The notes under the pieces were generated by a model. It did not search any database and was not told the origin of the DNA. It was given only the letters and a program-made list of their open reading frames with translations. A stretch of DNA of 20,464 bases, from NCBI GenBank assembly GCA_046262015.1, contig JBHENN010000073.1, positions 1-20,464 of the forward strand. Direction: 5' to 3'. The stretch comes from JBHENN01 sp046262015. GTDB taxonomy: Bacteria > Actinomycetota > CADDZG01 > WHSQ01. Numbering within the stretch: position 1 is the first letter of the stretch; each line of letters begins with the position of its first letter. Shown here in pieces: positions 15,288-20,464 of the stretch. The position numbers and the translations under genes were made by a program.

Positions 15288-16307
15288 TCACGCCGACCGC
15301 ACTTCGGAGGCCCGGCTCCGGCGTTCCAGCTCCGCGTTGAGCTCGCCTCCGATCAGGATCGCGAGCGCGCTGAGATACAGCCACAGGATCAGCACGATGA
15401 TGCCGGCGAACGGACCATAGGTCTCGCCGTAGGAGGAGAACCGCTCGACGTAGAACCCGAACCCGAGCGAGACGAGCGCCCACAGGATCGCTCCGACGAC
15501 CCCGCCGGGGCTGACCCACTTCCAGCCCGGCGAGGTTCGGTTCGGCCCGAGGTGATAGAAGAGCGCGAACAGCACGGTCAAGGCGCAGAAGGTCAGACCC
15601 CAGCCGATGACGGTGAAGATGGCCGTGTCCCCGAAGGTAAAGAAGGGCGACGGCACGCCTCCCAACGCCCCGGTCGCAACGATCAACAGCAGCGCGACCG
15701 CCCGCTTCTTGAGGAACCTGCGCTCCTCGGGGATGTCGTAGGCGACGTCGAGGCCCGCTTGCAGGGCGACCATCCCCGAGGATGCGCTCCACAGGGCAAC
15801 CGCGATACCGGTAAGGGCCGCCACGACGGCGGTGCGCTGAGAGGGGTCGTCGGCCGCGCGGATCGCGTCGGCGACGATGTCGCCGGCACCGGTGGGAAGG
15901 GTCGCCCGCGCCGACGCGGCAAGGTCCGCGACGACACCGCGGGTGACGTCGACCAGGCCGAGGAGACCGACGAACGCGATGACCGCCGGGAAGATCGCCA
16001 GGAACATGTAATAGGCCATCCCGGCGGCGACGAGAGGGATCCGGTCGTCCTTGATCTCGCGCATCGTCCGAGCGAGCGTCGCTTTGAGGTCCGGAGGATC
16101 GAGATCCAGCGGGGAGCTCGTCGCGGTCCCACCAGCGTTTGGGGCACGGTGCGCGCCTCGCCGGATGCCTGAGGTCGACACCCGGTCGGAGCCGGCCTCA
16201 GGCGAGGCGTTCCCGGCGCGCCCCGGCGCTCGTTCCCCCGCAGCGCCCGAGCGCAGCGCCCGCAGGACGATCCGCAGCGTGACCAGGCGGGCGAGGAGCC
16301 GGATCAC
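15288..16307 (-). CDS. YihY/BrkB-family inner membrane protein
   Basis: This 339-residue protein has the YihY/virulence factor BrkB fold from about residue 75 on: ATLARTMREIKDDRIPLVAAGMAYYMFLAIFPAVIAF, then about six membrane segments and the C-terminal ILWLYLSALAILIGGELNAELER, typical of the family. It was once labelled ribonuclease BN, wrongly; the function is uncertain, with transport suggested for some relatives. The first 70 residues are a Gly/Ala/Arg/Ser-rich extension without clear structure. The start is GTG (16305-16307), with only a weak ribosome binding site. The gene follows the glycosidase-like gene by nine bases, so the two are probably one transcript. Confidence 0.9.
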   Translation of the reverse strand: MIRLLARLVTLRIVLRALRSGAAGERAPGRAGNASPEAGSDRVSTSGIRRGAHRAPNAGGTATSSPLDLDPPDLKATLARTMREIKDDRIPLVAAGMAYYMFLAIFPAVIAFVGLLGLVDVTRGVVADLAASARATLPTGAGDIVADAIRAADDPSQRTAVVAALTGIAVALWSASSGMVALQAGLDVAYDIPEERRFLKKRAVALLLIVATGALGGVPSPFFTFGDTAIFTVIGWGLTFCALTVLFALFYHLGPNRTSPGWKWVSPGGVVGAILWALVSLGFGFYVERFSSYGETYGPFAGIIVLILWLYLSALAILIGGELNAELERRSRASEVRSA

Positions 16308-16316
16308 AGCTGCTGC

Positions 16317-17759
16317 TCACCTGCACGCACGTCGGCCGCGGAACACCTCCACCGCATCCTGCAGCTCCGGCGCCAAGGCGTCGCGTCGGCCGCCCATCTC
16401 TCCCCGGGCCAGCGCATCGAGCAGACCTCCGGTAGAGCCGGCATCCCTCAGCGAAACACACCCACCCGGGGCTTCGGGAGCGGCGGCGGAGGTGATGGGG
16501 TCCGGAAGGGGCGGCACGATCGAGGTGGGGGAAGGAGACGGAACGGGCGTCGAGTCCGGCGGAACCTCCCCGCGATCGGCTCCCGAAAGGATCAGGAGCG
16601 CCGAACCGACCGCCCGCTCCCATCCATCCGAGGGCCGGTTCACGAGGCGGCCCCTGACGACCATGGCGGTGGACCCGCCCCCGTCGAGGTTTAGCGCCCA
16701 GTCGGCGCCGAGGTACCGGAACAGCGCCGCGAACCCGTCGAGGGTCATGCCCACGGAGTACCCGGGGCTCCGACCGTCGACGGTGACCAACAGGATCGTG
16801 CCTGCGGGCGTCACCCCGATGCCCGTCCGGGGGTTGCGGCCACAGAAGGAGCTGCTGTAGCAGCCGCCGATCGAGACCTGCCCGTCCTCGAGCACCGTCG
16901 GGTTCCCTCCGATCGTGTCGAGAACCCCGGGCCACTCCGTCGACCACCCGAGCACCAGCGTCTCGCCCTCGGACAGAGACTCCTGGAAGATCGCCGCCTG
17001 CTCGGTGCCGACCGGTGTCGACAGCACCACCCCGCCCCGGCGCGCCATGCGGGTGCCGCCGCAGCGGACACGGTCGACCACGTAGCGCCCCTCGACCGCC
17101 ATCTCGTAGGCGCCCCACGTCCGGCCTCCAACGGAGCCAAGGCGCGCCGAGCACATCCCCGCCGGGGGCCGGAAGGCCGAGCCGCCGGATGGCGTGTAGC
17201 CGCCCACGTCACCGGGGGCCGGGGGCCACGAGTTCCAGTCGCGCACCCGGAGGCTCTCGCCGCTATCGGTTTGCTGGACGTACACCGAGAACTTCGGGTG
17301 CCCGATGAACACGTTCCGCTCGTTGTGGGAGATCGCGAAATTGCGTCCCCAGATCAACGGCGAGGTGACGAGCTCACCATCCTCGGCGAAGATGTTGACG
17401 GGCCGTCCTGCCCCGGTCTGGGACGGGCGGAGAGTGAAATCGCCGTTGATCGCGGCTATCGCGCCGTGACGCGCGGCCATGGAGCTGGGACGCTCGTGTC
17501 CGGGGATCTCCCCGGTGGCCAGCGCGACGTCCAGGGTCAGCTTCGACGACGGGTCGAGCCGCAGGACCCGGATGCGGTTGGGCCCCCGGCGGTCGGTTAT
17601 GCGCTCGAGGGTCATCCCCGGCGCGACTTTGGTTACCTTGCGGAGATAGCGCGACCCGGCCGCGGCCGGCCGCGCACCCGGGGGCGCGAGGAGCGGGAGC
17701 GCGACGAACAGCGCAAGCACAACCAGGAGCCCCCCGCGGGCTCGGATCGGTCCCCTCAC
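16317..17759 (-). CDS. Secreted phosphodiester glycosidase (NAGPA) domain protein
   Basis: This 480-residue protein has a signal peptide (basic start, then GLLVVLALFVALPLLAPPG, Ala-rich cleavage region) and a NAGPA/phosphodiester glycosidase domain. Marks of the domain are INGDF (about 104-108), NPRTGIGV (about 309-316) and NLDGGGSTAMVV (about 357-368), the last being its active-site hallmark. Bacterial members are thought to cleave or bind glycan phosphodiesters in the cell wall. A Pro/Ser linker (about 398-432) leads to a short tail with two cysteines. I prefer the GTG at 17757-17759 because the signal peptide then begins properly and a -10-like TACGTT lies just upstream. The frame stays open to an ATG at 17855, which would put 32 extra, very Arg-rich residues before the signal peptide. 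It diverges from the DUF3048 pair. Confidence 0.85.
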   Translation of the reverse strand: MRGPIRARGGLLVVLALFVALPLLAPPGARPAAAGSRYLRKVTKVAPGMTLERITDRRGPNRIRVLRLDPSSKLTLDVALATGEIPGHERPSSMAARHGAIAAINGDFTLRPSQTGAGRPVNIFAEDGELVTSPLIWGRNFAISHNERNVFIGHPKFSVYVQQTDSGESLRVRDWNSWPPAPGDVGGYTPSGGSAFRPPAGMCSARLGSVGGRTWGAYEMAVEGRYVVDRVRCGGTRMARRGGVVLSTPVGTEQAAIFQESLSEGETLVLGWSTEWPGVLDTIGGNPTVLEDGQVSIGGCYSSSFCGRNPRTGIGVTPAGTILLVTVDGRSPGYSVGMTLDGFAALFRYLGADWALNLDGGGSTAMVVRGRLVNRPSDGWERAVGSALLILSGADRGEVPPDSTPVPSPSPTSIVPPLPDPITSAAAPEAPGGCVSLRDAGSTGGLLDALARGEMGGRRDALAPELQDAVEVFRGRRACR

Positions 17760-17768
17760 AGGCGCCGC

Positions 17769-17774
17769 AACGTA
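17769..17774 (-). promoter_or_regulatory. Possible -10 element before the NAGPA-domain gene
   Basis: TACGTT on the minus strand fits TANNNT and lies nine bases before the GTG at 17759. No ribosome binding site is visible, so a leaderless or very short-leader transcript is possible. This supports the GTG start over the ATG at 17855. Confidence 0.3.
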
Positions 17775-17812
17775 ACACGAGGTTGATCCCGGAATGCGGC
17801 CCCGCGGATCGT

Positions 17813-17859
17813 GCCGGTGGTAGCGTCGGCGGCGCCCGAGCGGCCACCGACGCACCGGC
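17813..17859 (+). promoter_or_regulatory. Long imperfect hairpin upstream of the DUF3048 genes
   Basis: GCCGGT (17813-17818) and GCGTCGG (17823-17829) pair with CCGACGC (17847-17853) and ACCGGC (17854-17859). This gives 13 base pairs with a four-base bulge (GGTA) and a 17-base loop. It lies in the 150-base divergent gap, about 50 bases before the first DUF3048 start. It could be a leader structure, an operator or an old terminator. Confidence 0.4.
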
Positions 17860-17895
17860 GTCCCGCGTCCTCACGATGAGAGAGCACTACGCCAT

Positions 17896-17902
17896 AGGGA
17901 GG
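17896..17902 (+). promoter_or_regulatory. Ribosome binding site of the first DUF3048 gene
   Basis: AGGGAGG ends seven bases before the GTG at 17910-17912 and supports that start. Confidence 0.75.
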
Positions 17903-17909
17903 CGCGAGC

Positions 17910-18941
17910 GTGACCAGCACCGGCAAGCGAGCAACAGCGATCGGCGGAGGGATCGCGGTCCTCGCCGCCGGCGCATTCTTCGTCTTGAGCAACAGATCCC
18001 CCCTCGAAGCGGTCACGGACGCTTTCTCGGCCCCGAAGTGCCCCCTCACGGGACTCGAACCACGAGATGAATCACTTATCGACCGCCCGGCGGTCGCGAT
18101 AAAGGTCGAGAACAACCCGGCCGCCTATCCCCTATCGGGCCTGGACAAGGCCGAGATCGTGTACGAGGAAGAGGTCGAGGGTGGCCTCACCCGGTTCATG
18201 GCGCTGTATCACTGCACCGATACCGGCAAAGCCGGACCGGTACGGAGCGCCCGAGCGGTCGACCCTGCGATCATGAGCCCCTACACCCGGATCCTGGGAG
18301 CCGCCGGAGGCAACGCCGCGGTCCGCGACATCCTCGAGTCGGCCGGCGTCATCCTCATCGACGAACCCGGCGCAGGCGAGGCGATGACGCGCGTCGATCG
18401 CGAGGGCTATACCTCGGAGCACACCCTGTATGCGAGCAGCAGCAGGCTGCGCAAGCTCGGCCGCAAGGAGTTCGACGATCCCCCCGCCGAGGTCTTCCGG
18501 TTCGGCGATCTCGAGGGTTCCTCGAGGAAGGCGCGCACGATCACGATCACGTTCAGCCCCAGCTCGATCGTGACCTACGAGTGGCGAGACGGAGCGTGGC
18601 AACGCTCGGACCAGGGGGCGCCGCTGGTGAGCGAAGACGGGACCCAGATCGAGGCGGACAACGTGTTGATCGAGGAGCACACGATCAACTACTCCGACAT
18701 CGGCGACGTCGTGGGCGCGAGATCGACCGAGATCGCCGACGAGACCGGGTCCGGGCGCGCGGTCCTGTTCCGCGACGGCCGCGCGATCCCGGGCCGGTGG
18801 TCACGCGACTCGCTAGCCGACCCGGTCCACTTCGAGACCAAAGCGGGCGACGAGATGGTCCTCGCCCCCGGCAGCACCTGGGTAGAGCTCGTCCCCGACG
18901 ACAAGGGTGAGGTGAAGGGGTCGTTCTCTTATGAGAGGTAG
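17910..18941 (+). CDS. DUF3048 (YerB-like) protein with N-terminal membrane anchor
   Basis: This 343-residue protein opens with a single hydrophobic segment (about 10-27) and is probably anchored with its bulk outside the cell. The DUF3048 core begins at CPLTG (C44) and contains RPAVAIKVENNPAAYP, GLDKAEIVYEE, EGGLTRFMALYH and GPVRSARAVDP, followed by SEHTLYASSSRLR. It ends with the second conserved part, FRDGRAIPGRW to PGSTWVELVP. The family is found in Bacillus YerB and many actinobacteria; its biochemical function is unknown. The start is GTG (17910-17912) with AGGGAGG upstream. It overlaps the next gene, a clear paralogue, by 11 bases. Confidence 0.9.
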   Translation: MTSTGKRATAIGGGIAVLAAGAFFVLSNRSPLEAVTDAFSAPKCPLTGLEPRDESLIDRPAVAIKVENNPAAYPLSGLDKAEIVYEEEVEGGLTRFMALYHCTDTGKAGPVRSARAVDPAIMSPYTRILGAAGGNAAVRDILESAGVILIDEPGAGEAMTRVDREGYTSEHTLYASSSRLRKLGRKEFDDPPAEVFRFGDLEGSSRKARTITITFSPSSIVTYEWRDGAWQRSDQGAPLVSEDGTQIEADNVLIEEHTINYSDIGDVVGARSTEIADETGSGRAVLFRDGRAIPGRWSRDSLADPVHFETKAGDEMVLAPGSTWVELVPDDKGEVKGSFSYER

Positions 18942-19968
18942 CAGCTGCGCCCTGGTCGCGAGCCTGCTGCTGGTGCTCGCCTCGTGTAGCGGGTCCGGGC
19001 CGGAGACGCCGACCGAGAGAGCGGCCTCCGCCGCGCCGTCCCCGAGTCCAGCCGCCCGGTGCCCCCTCAGTGGGACCGACGTCCCGGACGGCATCGACGT
19101 CACCCGTCCGGCGGTCGCGGTCAAGATCGAGAACAATCCCGTGGCGTATCCGCTCGCCGGCCTGGAGAAGGCCGAGGTGGTCTACGAAGAGCTGGTCGAG
19201 GGGGGGCAGACGCGCTTCCTGGCGCTGTATCACTGCACCGATGCGGCCAAGGCGGGGCCGATCCGCAGCACGCGCGCGGTCGATCCGACGATCCTCGCAG
19301 ACACAACCAAGATCCTGGCGGGGGCGGGTGGGAACGCGATCGTCCGGAAGGTCCTGAAGAAGGCGGGCGTCGTGATCGTCGATGAGGAGGTCGCCAAGGA
19401 CGCGATGGAACGCATATCGCGACCCGGGGTCTCCGCCGAGCACACCCTTTATGGGGACACCGCCGAGCTGCGCGAGGTCGGGGCCAAGAAATTCGATGAC
19501 CCGCCGCCGGCGGGGGTCTTCGATTTCGGAGGGTTCCAGGGGAACGGACAGAAAGCCGAGAACATCACGATCACGTTCAGCCCCTACGTGACCGTGTCGT
19601 ACCTGTGGGCCAACGGCAGGTGGAGGCGCTCGGATCGCGGGAACCCGTTGATGGCCGAGGGCGGCGGCCGCATCTCCGCCGATAACGTCATCATCGAGCA
19701 GCACGCGGTGAGCAACTCCACCAAGATCTACGACGTGGCCGGCAACCCCTCTACCGAGTTCTCCGACAAGAAGGATTCGGGACCTGCCGTCGTGTTCCGG
19801 GACGGGCATGCGATCCGGGGGCGTTGGGTACGCGCCAAGGACGGCGGCCACGTCACGTACGAGACGAGATCGGGCAGGGAGATCCGCCTGCACCCGGGAA
19901 CGACCTGGGTGGAGCTCGTGCCCAACAACAAGGGAGAGCTGAAAGGCTCCTTCGCCTTCTCGGGCTGA
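18931..19968 (+). CDS. DUF3048 (YerB-like) lipoprotein
   Basis: This 345-residue protein has a signal peptide ending in the lipobox LASC, so C19 should be lipidated and the protein anchored to the outer face of the membrane. After a Pro/Ser/Ala-rich linker (about 21-42), the DUF3048 core runs from CPLSG (C44) through RPAVAVKIENNPVAYP, GLEKAEVVYEE, GPIRSTRAVDP and SAEHTLYGD to PGTTWVELVP. More than half of the residues match the preceding gene by eye along the whole core, including the same ending GxxKGSFxxx, so the pair arose by tandem duplication. The ATG (18931-18933) lies inside the end of the first gene, implying co-translation. Function unknown. Confidence 0.92.
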   Translation: MRGSSCALVASLLLVLASCSGSGPETPTERAASAAPSPSPAARCPLSGTDVPDGIDVTRPAVAVKIENNPVAYPLAGLEKAEVVYEELVEGGQTRFLALYHCTDAAKAGPIRSTRAVDPTILADTTKILAGAGGNAIVRKVLKKAGVVIVDEEVAKDAMERISRPGVSAEHTLYGDTAELREVGAKKFDDPPPAGVFDFGGFQGNGQKAENITITFSPYVTVSYLWANGRWRRSDRGNPLMAEGGGRISADNVIIEQHAVSNSTKIYDVAGNPSTEFSDKKDSGPAVVFRDGHAIRGRWVRAKDGGHVTYETRSGREIRLHPGTTWVELVPNNKGELKGSFAFSG

Positions 19969-19975
19969 GCAGCGA

Positions 19976-20464
19976 TCACGGCGCGAGCTCGTCCTCGGAG
20001 TAGAACCGCGTGGCCACCTCCGCGGTTCCCTGAAGGACCCGCTCGATCTCTTCGGGTGGCAGGCGCGTGGTCCAGGACGTCGCCGCCGCGGCGCTGTCGC
20101 GCCTCACCGAGCCGTGACGACGCGCCCCGACCTCTTTCGGATTGCTCTGGTGGCTGTGTCGCGCGATACGAGCGCTAACGTCCTCGCTCCAGCGTAGGCC
20201 GAGGTCCTCGTACAACGATCGGAACCCCGTGACCGGCGACCTCGCCATGTCCTCATGACGGACGAACCTCCAGTCGGCCCTGGCTGCGCGGTATCCGTCG
20301 ATCACGTGATGCAGCGCGTTCCACATCAGGATCGCCTCGTCGATGACCCCCGGGTCGCGTCGCGCGTATGCGACCACCTGGTCGCGGTACGGTGCCAGCG
20401 GTCCGTCCAAGAGACCCTCTTGAGCGATCCAGCTCCGGAACCTGAACCGCCAGTTGAGGCGCTT
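19976..20464 (-). CDS. Sulfotransferase family protein, C-terminal part (partial)
   Basis: The frame is open from the right edge of the window (20464) to TGA at 19976-19978, giving 163 residues without the true start; a TTG near 20410 is internal. The segments DEAILMWNALHHVIDGYR, WRFVRHEDMARSPVTGFRSLYEDLGL and IARHSHQSN match the C-terminal half of PAPS-dependent carbohydrate or lipid sulfotransferases, in which an arginine and serine of this region bind the 3'-phosphate. The N-terminal PAPS-binding loop lies outside the window. The gene converges on the DUF3048 lipoprotein gene with seven bases between the stops. A product in exported polysaccharide or glycolipid sulfation would fit the envelope-related neighbours, but that is inference. 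Confidence 0.82.
   Translation of the reverse strand, partial: KRLNWRFRFRSWIAQEGLLDGPLAPYRDQVVAYARRDPGVIDEAILMWNALHHVIDGYRAARADWRFVRHEDMARSPVTGFRSLYEDLGLRWSEDVSARIARHSHQSNPKEVGARRHGSVRRDSAAAATSWTTRLPPEEIERVLQGTAEVATRFYSEDELAP

Overview
The window is high-GC, densely coded DNA with short intergenic gaps. Frequent GTG starts, four-base stop/start overlaps, actinobacterial-type proteins (SufU rather than IscU, a mycobacterial CysA2-like sulfurtransferase) and IdeR/DtxR-style iron boxes point to an actinobacterium (Actinomycetota), probably not a well-studied genus. I see no rRNA, tRNA, CRISPR array, insertion sequence or phage genes. No gap exceeds 300 bases; the largest are 150 bp (17760-17909), 138 bp (11817-11954) and 93 bp (8105-8197), and each holds a palindrome or hairpin.

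Left part (1-3417). The 3' end of a thiI-like gene converges on a minus-strand run read from 3359 to 233: winged-helix regulator, CysA2-like thiosulfate sulfurtransferase, ThiS/MoaD-like sulfur carrier, aldehyde dehydrogenase. The genes overlap or lie 3-15 bases apart, so this looks like one operon. Its leader (about 3361-3417) is AT-rich and carries two direct repeats one helical turn apart.

Central part (3418-11954). This is a SUF iron-sulfur assembly locus on the minus strand: sufB, then sufD, a Rieske ferredoxin, sufC, sufS and sufU, followed by a lipoprotein of unknown function. SufB contains a 407-residue intein with a LAGLIDADG endonuclease. A plus-strand EamA-family transporter separates sufB from sufD. 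Both halves of the split locus have a GTTAGG-4-CCTAAC iron box upstream, so an iron-sensing DtxR/IdeR-type repressor probably co-regulates them.

Right-central part (11955-15232). Four minus-strand genes are read from 15232 to 11955: a hotdog thioesterase, a tandem universal stress protein, a PIG-L/LmbE deacetylase and a multi-pass membrane protein that looks like the sensor half of a histidine kinase without its kinase. The last three are joined by ATGA and GTGA overlaps.

Right part (15288-20464). A YihY/BrkB membrane protein and a secreted phosphodiester glycosidase (NAGPA) domain protein form a minus-strand pair. Diverging from them are two tandem DUF3048 (YerB-like) paralogues, one with a membrane anchor and one a lipoprotein. 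The window ends in the C-terminal part of a sulfotransferase on the minus strand. This section looks concerned with the cell envelope.

Most genes belong to known families. The most distinctive structure is the iron-boxed, split, intein-bearing SUF locus beside a sulfur-transfer operon that has its own regulator. I see no clearly unprecedented system.
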